Positions 15,752-24,082 of a stretch of DNA of 29,608 bases are shown here, in pieces. The translations under genes and the position numbers were made by a program. Under the pieces are notes generated by a model. It saw only the letters and a list, made by a program, of their open reading frames with translations. It was not told where the DNA came from and ran no database searches. The stretch's first letter is position 1; every line of letters begins with the position of its first letter. Source of the DNA: CAYUNN01 sp964607015 (GTDB lineage: Bacteria > Patescibacteriota > Minisyncoccia > Minisyncoccales > JAGGXC01); contig CAZSHN010000010.1 in NCBI GenBank assembly GCA_964607015.1, positions 1 through 29,608 of the forward strand. The letters run 5' to 3'.

Positions 15752-17035
15752 TTAAATTAATTCTCCTTCTAGTCCCCAATGCGTAGCATTGGTTATTTTT
15801 ACATTTAGAAATTCTCCGATTGAGCTTTTGTTGCTTTTTATTTTTACTGTTTTGTAAAACCTATTCTTTCCTATTATAAAATCGTTTTTCTTTTTGTTGG
15901 TAAGCACTCTTTCTTCTTCTCCAATATGTTTTTTATTTTTTTCTAATGCGGTCTTCTTTAATATTTCAGTTAATATCTTTTCTCTTTTAACTTTTTCTTC
16001 TTTAGAAACGTTGTCCTTGATTCTTCCTGGTTTTTCTCTGTGAGAATATTGAGAAATATATGCCATATCGAATTTAACTTCCTTGAAAAGTTTTACTGTA
16101 TTTTGAAAGTGTTCTTCTGTCTCTCCGGGAAAACCTACTATTATATCCGTAGAAAGACAGATGTTTGGTATTTCTTTTCTTGTCCTTTCTATCATCTCTT
16201 TGTATTCTTCAATAGTATATGGTCTGTTCATCTTTTTAAGGATTTCGTTGTCTCCCGATTGAACAGGAAGATTAAGATATTCTGTAACTTTTTCGCATTC
16301 TTTTATGGTTCTTATTAGGTTATTCGAGAAGTCTTTTGGATGAGAACTAGTAAAACGGATCCAAAAATCTCCTTCTATATTATTTACTTTTTGAAGAAGA
16401 GTAGAGAAGTTAACTTCTCCTGATTTGTAAGAATTAACATTCTGTCCTAAAAGCCATATTTCCTTTGCTCCTTTTTCTATTAAGCTTCTTGCTTCTTCTA
16501 CGATATCTTTATAATTTCTGTTAATCAAAGGGCCTCTGGTATAAGGAACAACACAGAATGTGCAGAAATTATCACAGCCAGTAGAGATAGGAATAAGGGC
16601 AGAAAACTTATTTGAAGAAGTTGGTTGTTTAACAAAGTAATCGTCCTTATATTCTTTGCAGAAAGATTCTTCTCTCTGGTTTGGAAGACAGTAATAGCTG
16701 ACTTCTTTTAAAAAATCTTCCCATTCATTTAATAATTTAATAGGGAGAATATAATCAAAATATTTCTTAAATTTCTTGTAATCATTTTTTAAAATACAAC
16801 CAGTTAATACTGATTTAAAGTTTGGGTTTTTCTTCTTCAGTTCTTTAAATTTGTTTGTCTTTCCAAAAACTCTGTCTACTGCCGATTGTCTTACCGAACA
16901 CATTGTTATTACCAATAAATCAGCATCTTCTATTTTTGCTGTTTTGCTGTAGCCAATATCATTAAGAGTGGTGGCTATTCTTTCAGAATCTGAAATATTC
17001 ATTTGACATCCAAAAGTAATGATGTGGTATTTCAT
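15752..17035 (-). CDS. miaB: tRNA-2-methylthio-N6-dimethylallyladenosine synthase MiaB
   Basis: A radical SAM methylthiotransferase that adds the 2-methylthio group to i6A37 made by MiaA. 427 residues. The N-terminal UPF0004 domain has three cluster Cys: ITFGCQMNISDSER (C10), VITMCSVRQSAVDR and LTGCI. The radical SAM motif is CDNFCTFCVVPYTRG. LLGQNVNSY, LPVQSGDNEILKKMNRPY and STDIIVGFPGET follow, and a TRAM domain closes the C terminus. ATG 17035 gives the standard MKYHIITFGCQMN start. The frame is open to 17194 but that part is the end of the next gene's region and a terminator. Promoter TTGAAG-17-TAAGAT ends 7 nt before the ATG. Confidence 0.95.
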   Translation of the reverse strand: MKYHIITFGCQMNISDSERIATTLNDIGYSKTAKIEDADLLVITMCSVRQSAVDRVFGKTNKFKELKKKNPNFKSVLTGCILKNDYKKFKKYFDYILPIKLLNEWEDFLKEVSYYCLPNQREESFCKEYKDDYFVKQPTSSNKFSALIPISTGCDNFCTFCVVPYTRGPLINRNYKDIVEEARSLIEKGAKEIWLLGQNVNSYKSGEVNFSTLLQKVNNIEGDFWIRFTSSHPKDFSNNLIRTIKECEKVTEYLNLPVQSGDNEILKKMNRPYTIEEYKEMIERTRKEIPNICLSTDIIVGFPGETEEHFQNTVKLFKEVKFDMAYISQYSHREKPGRIKDNVSKEEKVKREKILTEILKKTALEKNKKHIGEEERVLTNKKKNDFIIGKNRFYKTVKIKSNKSSIGEFLNVKITNATHWGLEGELI

Positions 17036-17042
17036 ATGGCTA

Positions 17043-17071
17043 ATCTTATCAGAATTTTCATTATTCTTCAA
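17043..17071 (-). promoter_or_regulatory. Promoter of miaB
   Basis: On the minus strand, TTGAAG (plus 17066-17071), a 17-bp spacer and TAAGAT (plus 17043-17048). Seven bases separate the -10 from ATG 17035, which points to a leaderless transcript. Confidence 0.65.
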
Positions 17072-17074
17072 TTT

Positions 17075-17107
17075 AAACAAAAAAGACCTCGGTTTCTTTC
17101 GAGGCCT
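17075..17107 (-). terminator. Terminator after the Kazal-like secreted protein gene
   Basis: On the minus strand, aggcctcg (plus 17100-17107) pairs with cgaggtct (plus 17084-17091) around an 8-nt loop, followed by TTTTTT. It sits immediately upstream of the miaB -35 box. Confidence 0.85.
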
Positions 17108-17129
17108 TTTCTTGCTTTCTTTTGCTCTT

Positions 17130-18881
17130 TTATTCCTGACAACAGCAAGTTTTTTCTGCTCCCAGCAATCTTCTTCCTCTTGCGTCAGTAGCAACTTTAC
17201 AGTCTTGAGTTTCCCCTGCGTCTATTTCTGTTTTTCTGCATCCTATTTCAGCGTTTGCTGTTACAGTCCAGCTTCTACAAATTCCTGATTTGTATCCTAA
17301 CGATTCACATTTTTCTTCGCAACTTAATTCTTCTTTTTCTTCTCTGCACGCTCCCTCGTAAGCAATTTCTACTCCAGCAACTTCAGCAAAACAAGAGTTG
17401 CTGTATGTTTTTCCGTTTTCTCCGCAGACAGGATCCCAAAGAGTTATGCAAGCTCTTTCTCGGTTCTGCTCTTGATTCTGTTCTTCTTCTCGGTTCTGCT
17501 CTTGATTCTGTTCTTGNNNNNNNNNNNNNNNNNNNNNNNNNNNNNNNNNNNNNNNNNNNNNNNNNNNNNNNNNNNNNNNNNNNNNNNNNNNNNNNNNNNN
17601 NNNNNNNNNNNNNNNNTCTTGATTCTGTTCTTGGTCTCCTATTTCTATACATCTGTATTCTTTAATACATCCGTTTTCATCTTTTGTTATCACAATTCTT
17701 CCGTCTTCACAGAAATCTTCTGAAGGTATTTCTATTCTTAAGCAGTTCTTTCTTAGAGAGTCAAAAGGAATTCTCCTTATGACATTCTTTCTAGCTTCTT
17801 TTATCCTTTCTCTTATTTGAGAATTTTCTGGTAATTCTGATTTCAAGTTTTCAATTATTTCTAATTGTTTTTCTTTATTACCAGACGCTCTTTTAATATA
17901 TTCTAGGAATTTTTCTTGGTCTTCTTCTGACCATCCTTCTGCTGCACCCTCTAGTCTTCTTAATGTCTTTTCTTTAGCATTTCTTATTGCTTCTTTTGCT
18001 TCTTCGGGAACTGTTTCTTCTAGATCTTCAAGTATTTCTAGATTTTTAATATCTTTAAATTGCGATCCTTTTATTTCTTCAAGATTTTTATCAAGTCTTT
18101 CTTGTATTTTTTCTTTTTCTTCTAATCTAGTCATTACTTCGCCAAACCTTCTTAAGTGTTCTTCTCTTGTTTCTCTTATTCTTTGAGCAACGTCTTCAGG
18201 AACTTGCCCTTCTATTTTTTGTAAGACTCTGTTATGAAGTGCTTGGTGTTGAGTAAACTTATCAAGAAATTTTCCTAATTCTTCATTCTCTGAAGCTTTT
18301 TCTTTAATTTTTACTGAAACATCTTCAATTTCTCCCATCTCTTCTCTGTATTTTCTTGCCGCTTCCATTATTTCTTCTTGACTTGCTCCAGCTTCTATTA
18401 ATTCTTTTAACTCCATTATTCTTTCGTTAGCATGCTGTGCTTTAATCCTTATTTTATTTGCAGGATCAAAGTTAACGAAAAGATGAATTTTTCTTGCCCA
18501 CTCTTTAAAGAAATAGAATCGATTGTTTGGTAAGAGAGTTGGTTTTTCTGTTTCTATATCTTCAGGTATTACTTCTTCGTCTAAGCTTATTTCTTCATCT
18601 ATCTCTACTCCTCCAGAACATATTACTTGGACAGGATAGCTTTCAGCTACTAAGCATTGCTCTCCTTCTTGACACTGATAATAACTACATGGCTCTGGTT
18701 CAGCGCATCGATTTCCGATACCGGGAAAACCAATACATTCTAGTCCTTCAGAGCATGGATTTTCAGCATCACATTCAATATCAGTAATAGAAGAAGAGTC
18801 TGTCTCTTGGGCAAAAGCAAGAGAAAATGTGCTTAATAAAAGGGAGGACAATAAGGCGAAAACAAATATCTTTTTTATCAT
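17130..18881 (-). CDS. Secreted Cys-rich protein with DUF5667-like helical region, QN/E repeat and Kazal-like domain (assembly gap inside)
   Basis: The N terminus is a signal peptide (MIKKIFVFALLSSLLLST, cleavage probably after AFA near residue 24), so the product is exported. A Cys-rich segment (about 35-92) precedes a long helical, charged part from about residue 112 (LLPNNRFYFFKEWARKI, resembling DUF5667) to about 385. A Gln/Asn/Glu repeat (units like QEQNREEEQN) follows and contains 100 N, so its true length is unknown. A Kazal-like protease-inhibitor motif comes next (C-x6-DPVCGENGKTYSNSC to YEGAC), with one usual Cys replaced by Val (FAEVAGVE). The C terminus holds another Cys-rich module ending in KTCCCQE. 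It begins 9 nt after thrS. The molecular function is not known; protease inhibition is inference from one motif. Confidence 0.8.
   Translation of the reverse strand: MIKKIFVFALLSSLLLSTFSLAFAQETDSSSITDIECDAENPCSEGLECIGFPGIGNRCAEPEPCSYYQCQEGEQCLVAESYPVQVICSGGVEIDEEISLDEEVIPEDIETEKPTLLPNNRFYFFKEWARKIHLFVNFDPANKIRIKAQHANERIMELKELIEAGASQEEIMEAARKYREEMGEIEDVSVKIKEKASENEELGKFLDKFTQHQALHNRVLQKIEGQVPEDVAQRIRETREEHLRRFGEVMTRLEEKEKIQERLDKNLEEIKGSQFKDIKNLEILEDLEETVPEEAKEAIRNAKEKTLRRLEGAAEGWSEEDQEKFLEYIKRASGNKEKQLEIIENLKSELPENSQIRERIKEARKNVIRRIPFDSLRKNCLRIEIPSEDFCEDGRIVITKDENGCIKEYRCIEIGDQEQNQXXXXXXXXXXXXXXXXXXXXXXXXXXXXXXXXXXQEQNQEQNREEEQNQEQNRERACITLWDPVCGENGKTYSNSCFAEVAGVEIAYEGACREEKEELSCEEKCESLGYKSGICRSWTVTANAEIGCRKTEIDAGETQDCKVATDARGRRLLGAEKTCCCQE
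17461..17640. repeat. Tandem 30-bp-type coding repeat interrupted by a 100-N assembly gap
   Basis: On the plus strand the unit cggttctgctcttgattctg plus ttcttcttct occurs at least one and a half times before the gap, and ttgattctgttcttg resumes after it. On the minus strand this encodes QEQN/REEE units. The run of N spans 17517-17616, exactly 100, which is a conventional placeholder. The repeat presumably broke the assembly. Confidence 0.9.
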
Positions 18882-18890
18882 ATTTTTTAA

Positions 18891-20609
18891 TTAACCTTTA
18901 TTATTTATTTTTTTCACGACCTTTTGAATAAATTCTTTAGTTTTTATTTCTCCAATATCTCCTTTTTCTCTTTCCCTAACTCTTACTGTTTTTGATTTTT
19001 CTTCTTTGTCTCCGACTACTAAAACGTAAGGTATTTTCTGAATTTCTCCTTCTCTAATTTTTTTAGATACAGTTTCGTTTTCATTTTTTAATTTGCATCT
19101 AATTCCTTCGTTGCTTATTTCTTCAAATAATTTCTTTGCGTATTTTTCATTTTTAGATCCAACAGGAATAATATAAACTTGGATAGGGGAGAGCCATGCT
19201 GGAAGAGCTCCTGCATAGTGTTCTAACAGAACAGCAATAAATCTTTCCATGCTTCCCAGTAAAGCTCTGTGAATCATATATGGTTCTTTCTTTTCTCCTT
19301 TAGAATCGATGTAATACATTTCAAACCTTTCAGGGAGATTGAAGTCAAATTGGATAGTAGTGCATTGCCATTCTCTTCCAATAGAGTCCTTGATTTTAAA
19401 ATCAATCTTTGGCCCATAAAAAACTCCACCACCAGGATCAGTTTCATGTTTTAATTTAAGTTTATCCAGAACATGTTCTAGGGTTTCTGTTGCTTTTTTC
19501 CATCTTTCTTCACTTCCCACATATTTCTCTGGTTTGGTTGATAAATAAATATTAAATTCTTTAAAACCAAAAGCTTTTAACATCTTTAATGTATACTTAA
19601 CAAGCTTTGTGATTTCTTGAGCTAGCTGGTCTGGTTCGCAAATTATGTGAGCGTCGTCTTGAGTGAATCCTCTTACTCTAGTTAATCCGTGAAGAGTTCC
19701 TGATCTCTCGTAACGGTAAACTGTTCCAAATTCAGCGTATTTCATAGGAAGATCTCTATAACTTCTTATCTCTGATTTAAAAGCTTTGACATGGAAAGGA
19801 CAGTTCATTGGTTTAAGAAGATACTTTTCATTTTCTATTTTAATAGGGGAGTACAGACTATCTTTATAGAAGTTCCAGTGACCTGAGGTTTTCCATAATT
19901 TCAAGTTTCCAATGTGAGGAGTAGAAAGCCATTGGTATCCTTGATTGTTTAATTCTTGGTAAAGATAATCCTTTATAACTTTTCTTAAAGTTGCTCCTTT
20001 TGGAAGCCAAATAGGTAGCCCGGCGCCTACTTCTTCGTCAAAAAGGAATAATCCTAGTTTCTTTCCAAGAACACGATGATCTCTTCTTTCTGCTTCTTCT
20101 TGGTTTTTGATATATTCTTTTAATTCCTTTTTATTTTTAAACGCTACTCCGTAAATTCTTGTAAGCATCGGATTTTTTTCGTCTCCTTTCCAATACGCTC
20201 CTGCTATTTTGGTAAGCTTAAAAGTATTGCTTGGTATTTCTTTTGTTGATTTAACATGGGGTCCCTTACATAAATCAATGAATTTTCCGCTTTGATAGGT
20301 GCTTACTTCTTTTTCAGGCAAGTCTTTTATTAATTCTAGTTTGTATGGTTGATCCTTGAATAATTTTCGTGCCTCTTTTTTGGATATTTTTTTCTTTCTG
20401 AAACTTAGATCTTCTGAAATTAATTCTTTCATTTTCTTTTCTATCTTTTCTAAATCTTCTGGGTTTATTTTTTCAGGTAATTCAAAATCATAATAGAATC
20501 CGTTTTCTATATCAGGACCAATACCAAACTTAGTGCCGGGATATAGTTCTTGCACTGCCGCCGCTAAAATATGAGCAACTGAATGTCTGATTGTTTCTAT
20601 TTTATTCAT
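18891..20609 (-). CDS. thrS: Threonyl-tRNA synthetase lacking the N-terminal TGS domain
   Basis: Charges tRNA-Thr. 572 residues against about 640 for the full bacterial enzyme. It starts directly at the editing domain (MNKIETIRHSVAHILAAAV), so the 60-residue TGS domain is absent. Editing residues HSVAH (HxxxH) and DLCKGPHV (CxxxH) are kept. Catalytic class II motifs are present: PMNCPFH (Zn Cys), YRYERSGTLHGLTRVRGF and DDAHIIC (motif 2 region), and the motif 3 block LLGSMERFIAVLLEHYAG. The C-terminal anticodon-binding domain (VYIIPVGSKNEKYAKKL onward) is complete. The Kazal-like gene lies 9 nt downstream, probably on the same transcript. Confidence 0.96.
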   Translation of the reverse strand: MNKIETIRHSVAHILAAAVQELYPGTKFGIGPDIENGFYYDFELPEKINPEDLEKIEKKMKELISEDLSFRKKKISKKEARKLFKDQPYKLELIKDLPEKEVSTYQSGKFIDLCKGPHVKSTKEIPSNTFKLTKIAGAYWKGDEKNPMLTRIYGVAFKNKKELKEYIKNQEEAERRDHRVLGKKLGLFLFDEEVGAGLPIWLPKGATLRKVIKDYLYQELNNQGYQWLSTPHIGNLKLWKTSGHWNFYKDSLYSPIKIENEKYLLKPMNCPFHVKAFKSEIRSYRDLPMKYAEFGTVYRYERSGTLHGLTRVRGFTQDDAHIICEPDQLAQEITKLVKYTLKMLKAFGFKEFNIYLSTKPEKYVGSEERWKKATETLEHVLDKLKLKHETDPGGGVFYGPKIDFKIKDSIGREWQCTTIQFDFNLPERFEMYYIDSKGEKKEPYMIHRALLGSMERFIAVLLEHYAGALPAWLSPIQVYIIPVGSKNEKYAKKLFEEISNEGIRCKLKNENETVSKKIREGEIQKIPYVLVVGDKEEKSKTVRVREREKGDIGEIKTKEFIQKVVKKINNKG

Positions 20610-20613
20610 GAAC

Positions 20614-20641
20614 TTGATTTTTTTAAAAAATAATATATTAT
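20614..20641 (+). promoter_or_regulatory. Plus-strand promoter of the candidate small RNA
   Basis: TTGATT (20614-20619) and TATTAT (20636-20641) with a 16-bp spacer. It points away from thrS into a region without any ORF. The start site would be near 20649. Confidence 0.45.
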
Positions 20642-20648
20642 TTAATTA

Positions 20649-20838
20649 AATAGAGGTGAATTAGTTGAGGAAAAGTAACAGAATAAGTAAGACGCTGGAT
20701 AAAAGATCTAATTTTATAGACCTCCGAGCACTCAGGAAGGAAGTTGATTCAGGAGATCGAGACACACTCTAGCCAGTTCTTTTTGGAAATATATGTTACA
20801 TAGGGGCAATGATTATTTCATTGCTCTTTTTCTTTTTC
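20649..20838 (+). ncRNA. Candidate small noncoding RNA between thrS and dnaE (unidentified)
   Basis: This 228-bp gap between two minus-strand genes has no ORF. It has a plausible plus-strand promoter at its left end and a clear plus-strand terminator at its right end, giving a transcript of about 190 nt. Its base composition is richer in G and C than the surrounding gaps (for example the stretch around 20690-20775). Short internal pairings are visible: ctgg/ccag (20695-20698 with 20774-20777), gatct/agatc, and gtaaca/tgttac (20675-20680 with 20794-20799). I could not match it to RNase P, tmRNA, 6S or SRP RNA with confidence. The 5' end is an estimate. Confidence 0.45.
20803..20838 (+). terminator. 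Rho-independent terminator (plus strand) of the candidate small RNA
   Basis: gcaatga (20806-20812) pairs with tcattgc (20818-20824), extended by wobble pairs, and is followed by ctttttcttttt. On the minus strand there is no T run after the hairpin, so it does not serve dnaE. Confidence 0.75.
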
Positions 20839-23800
20839 TAAGATTCTCTTACTTCTTCTATTTTATCACAAATTAGCTTTGGTTGATTGCTTTGGTTGTC
20901 AACTTTTCCAGTAATCATTACTATTTTGTTTTCTTGGAGAAGGGGAGCGCTTCTTTCTAAGACTCTAGGAAAAACTATTACTTCTATCTTGTCATCTAAA
21001 TCTTCTACTTTCATGAACAGCATAGGATTTCCGTTCTTGGTTATTATCTTTTTTATTTTAGATATTATTCCTCCGATCTTTATTTTCTGTCCCCAAATTG
21101 TTCCGCTTACTTCGTTTATTGGGCAAACCTTATCTTCAAGTGCTTTTTTGAACCTCTTTAAAGGATGTGAGCTAATATATAAACCTAGTAATTCTTTTTC
21201 CCAGGCCAATCTTTCTTTTTCTGGAGCAGGGTCTGTTTCTTCTAGTTTTATATTAGGATTAGAATGAAAAGAATCTCCAAAAAGATTTCCTTGGTTGTTT
21301 TCTTTATTTCTTTGAATCTCTCTGTTTGTATTTAATAGTCTTTCAAGATTATATAGTAATTTTTGCCTGTCTTCAAAACTATCAAAAACCCCGGACTTTA
21401 TCATGCTTTCCATTGATTTCTTGTTTAGAACACCATACTTTATCCTCGAGATAAAATCAGAAATAGATTTAAAAGATCCGTTCTTCTTTCTTTCTGTAAT
21501 AATTGTTTCTACAACATTACTTCCAACATTTTTAATAGCTAATAATCCGAACCTTATTTTCCCTTTATCGGGAACAACTGAAAAGTTTCTAAAACTTTCA
21601 TTGATATCTGGGCTCAATACTTCAATGCCCATTTTCTTACATTCGGCAATTAAGTCAGCGATTCTTTCGATGTCATTTCTTTCTGACGTTAAGAGTGCTG
21701 ACATGAATTCTACCGGATAATGAGATTTTAGATAAGCAGTTTGGTAAGCTATCATTGCATAAGCTGTTGCGTGGCTCTTGTTGAAACTATATCTTGCTGC
21801 TGGTTCAATCCATCCCCAGATTTTTTTAGCTACATCTTCCTTTATATCGTTATTCTTCATTCCTTCGATTAGTTTTTCTTTCTGGGCAATCAAAAGTTTT
21901 TTTATCTTCTTTCCGACTGCTTTTCTTAAAATGTCCGCTTCACTTAAAGAAAAACCTGCTAATTGTTGAGCAATTTGCATGATCTGCTCTTGGTAAACAG
22001 GTAATCCATAAGTAGAGGAGAGAATAGATTTTAGTTTTGGATGAAGATATTTTACATCTTTTGTTCCGTGTTTTCTTTGAATATATTCAGGAATAATTGC
22101 CATTGGTCCTGGTCTATAGAGAGCAACCATAGCAATAATATCTTCAAAATGAGTCGGCTTTAACTGTCTAAGATACCTTTTCATTCCTTCGGATTCTAAT
22201 TGGAAAACTCCTGTTGTTTCTCCTTGCCTGAGAAGACTGAAAGCTTTTCTGTCTTCCGGAGGAAGGTTTTCAATGTCTATACTTTCACCTTGCACCTTAT
22301 AAACTCTAGCTAAAGTGTCTTCAATAATGGTTAGGTTTTTAAGTCCAAGTAAGTCCATTTTTAACAATCCAAGATCTTCGATAGAGTGCATCTCGTATTG
22401 AGTAACAATGCCTCCGTCATCTTGGGTAGGGTGTTGAAGAGGAACTGTTTCTTGAAGAGGATCTTTTGAAATTACGATTCCACAAGCATGAGTAGAAGCA
22501 TGTCTTGCACATCCTTCTAGTTTTTTAGCAAAGTCAATTAGTTTTTTTGCTTGCTCATCTGTCTCGTAAAGTTGTCTGAATTCTTGTATTTCGTCTAAAG
22601 TTTTGTCCAAGTTATAACCAAAAGGAATCATCTTTGCTACTTTGTCGCAGTAGCTGTAAGCAATATTCATTGCTCGACCAACATCTCTTATTACTGCTCG
22701 AGCACTCATTGTTCCAAAGGTTATAATCTGAGCTACTTTGTCTCTGCCGTATCTCTGAGCTACATAGCTAATAACTTCGTCTCTTCTTCTGTCAGTAAAA
22801 TCTAAATCAATATCTGGCATTGATATCCTTTCTTTATTCAAGAATCTTTCGAAAAGAAGATCGTATTTTAAAGAATCTACGTTAGTAATGCCAAGAAGAT
22901 ACGAAACTAAAGATCCGGCAGCGGATCCTCTTCCTGGCCCTACTACAATTCTGTTTTCTTTTGCCCAATTAACAAAATCCTGGACAATTAAAAAGTAAGA
23001 AGAGAAACCCATTTCTTCTATTACCGACAATTCATAGTCCATTCTTTCTCTAACTTCTTTTCCTGGATCTTCGTCATATCTTTTTTTTATCCCTTTTTTG
23101 CATAACTTTCTTAAATAAGATTCTGGAGTTTCTCCTTTAGGAACTTCAAAGTAGGGAAGTTTTGTTTCGCCTAAAGTGAATTCAAAATTGCATTGATCGG
23201 CAATTTTCTGAGTATTTTCTATAGCTTCGGGAGTATCCTTAAAGAACTTCATCATGTCTTCCTGGCTTTTCATTGAGAAATCATCTGTTTGCATTGTTAT
23301 TCTTTCTGGATCATTTGGGTCTGCTCCAGTATTGATAAGCATCAATATGTCTTGAGCTTCAGCATCTTCTGGATTTAGGTAATGAGAGTCGCAAGTTGCG
23401 ATAAGAGGAATATCTAATTCTTTAGAGAATTTGATTAATTGTTTGTTTACTTTTTCTTGTCCTTGAATGTTTGGATGATGTTGGAGTTCTAAATAGAAAT
23501 TTCCTGGGCCAAAAATTTTCTTGTATTTCAAAGCTGCTTCTTTTGCTTGTTCTATTTTATTAGATAAAATTAATTGAGGAATTTTTCCCTGGATACAGGC
23601 AGTTGACCCAATTAATCCCTCGCTGTGTTTTGCTAGCAACTCTTCATCTATTCTTGGTTTATAGTAAAACCCTTTAAGATTAGCAGCAGTTATCAATTTA
23701 ACTAAATTCTTATATCCTTTTTCATTTTTTGCTAAGAGAATTAAATGATACCTTCTGTTGTCAATATTGGGCCTCTTTTGCTCCATTTCGTTTAATGCCT

Positions 23801-24005
23801 GATAAACTTCACAACCGATTATTGGTTTTATTCCTTTTTTCTTAGCTTTTTTAAAAAACTCAACTGCACCGTATAAGTTACCGTGGTCAGTTAAAGCAAC
23901 AGAATCCATGCCTAATTTTTCAGCATGGTCTAATATTTCATCTATCTTTGGCAGTCCATCTAGTAAACTATAGTGCGAGTGTAAGTGGAGGTGGGTAAAT
24001 TTCAT
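20838..24005 (-). CDS. dnaE: DNA polymerase III alpha subunit, ending at the OB-fold
   Basis: The replicative polymerase. 1055 residues against about 1160 in E. coli. The N-terminal PHP domain keeps metal-site motifs (HLHSHYSLLDG, LTDHGNLYG, GCEVY, CDSHYL). The polymerase active site has PDIDLDF (paired Asp, about 400) and LLKMDLLGLKNL (third Asp). The fingers segment, the VGPGRGSAAGSLVSYLLG phosphate-binding block and the FNKSHATAYAMIAYQTAYLK block are intact. The C terminus holds the OB fold (KIKIGGIISKIKKIITKNG onward) and then stops, so the tau-binding C-terminal domain is missing. ATG 24005 follows promoter TTGACC-17-TAAAAT with a short leader. Confidence 0.97.
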   Translation of the reverse strand: MKFTHLHLHSHYSLLDGLPKIDEILDHAEKLGMDSVALTDHGNLYGAVEFFKKAKKKGIKPIIGCEVYQALNEMEQKRPNIDNRRYHLILLAKNEKGYKNLVKLITAANLKGFYYKPRIDEELLAKHSEGLIGSTACIQGKIPQLILSNKIEQAKEAALKYKKIFGPGNFYLELQHHPNIQGQEKVNKQLIKFSKELDIPLIATCDSHYLNPEDAEAQDILMLINTGADPNDPERITMQTDDFSMKSQEDMMKFFKDTPEAIENTQKIADQCNFEFTLGETKLPYFEVPKGETPESYLRKLCKKGIKKRYDEDPGKEVRERMDYELSVIEEMGFSSYFLIVQDFVNWAKENRIVVGPGRGSAAGSLVSYLLGITNVDSLKYDLLFERFLNKERISMPDIDLDFTDRRRDEVISYVAQRYGRDKVAQIITFGTMSARAVIRDVGRAMNIAYSYCDKVAKMIPFGYNLDKTLDEIQEFRQLYETDEQAKKLIDFAKKLEGCARHASTHACGIVISKDPLQETVPLQHPTQDDGGIVTQYEMHSIEDLGLLKMDLLGLKNLTIIEDTLARVYKVQGESIDIENLPPEDRKAFSLLRQGETTGVFQLESEGMKRYLRQLKPTHFEDIIAMVALYRPGPMAIIPEYIQRKHGTKDVKYLHPKLKSILSSTYGLPVYQEQIMQIAQQLAGFSLSEADILRKAVGKKIKKLLIAQKEKLIEGMKNNDIKEDVAKKIWGWIEPAARYSFNKSHATAYAMIAYQTAYLKSHYPVEFMSALLTSERNDIERIADLIAECKKMGIEVLSPDINESFRNFSVVPDKGKIRFGLLAIKNVGSNVVETIITERKKNGSFKSISDFISRIKYGVLNKKSMESMIKSGVFDSFEDRQKLLYNLERLLNTNREIQRNKENNQGNLFGDSFHSNPNIKLEETDPAPEKERLAWEKELLGLYISSHPLKRFKKALEDKVCPINEVSGTIWGQKIKIGGIISKIKKIITKNGNPMLFMKVEDLDDKIEVIVFPRVLERSAPLLQENKIVMITGKVDNQSNQPKLICDKIEEVRES

Positions 24006-24028
24006 ATTTCTCTCAAATAATTTATCTC

Positions 24029-24057
24029 ATTTTATCTTCTTTGACCGGCTTGGTCAA
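24029..24057 (-). promoter_or_regulatory. Promoter of dnaE
   Basis: On the minus strand, TTGACC (plus 24052-24057), a 17-bp spacer and TAAAAT (plus 24029-24034). It begins immediately after the terminator of the upstream hypothetical gene. The leader would be about 16 nt. Confidence 0.65.
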
Positions 24058-24082
24058 ATAAAAAACTCCTTTATCAGGAGTT
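24054..24082 (-). terminator. Terminator overlapping the 3' end of the 105-aa hypothetical gene
   Basis: On the minus strand, aactcct (plus 24076-24082) pairs with aggagtt (plus 24064-24070), followed by TTTTT. The first arm contains the last codons of the gene and the loop contains its TGA. Confidence 0.85.

Noticed and set aside
17036..17194. N-terminal extension of MiaB back to 17194
   Set aside because: It would cross a terminator and the miaB promoter and overlap the neighbouring gene; MiaB normally starts at the MKYHIITFGCQMN region.
17461..17640. CRISPR-like array
   Set aside because: The repeat is tandem without spacers and codes in frame for Gln/Asn/Glu units of a secreted protein.
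20720..20760. SRP RNA (4.5S) in the thrS-dnaE gap, suggested by ggaaggaag
   Set aside because: The UCC/GGA closing helix and the AGCAG side of the conserved loop are missing; the 5' side reads actcaggaagg. The match is only the short GGAAGGAAG word.
20610..20838. T-box riboswitch controlling thrS on the minus strand
   Set aside because: No AGGGUGGNACCGCG-like T-box sequence is present, and the only hairpin with a T tract faces the plus strand.
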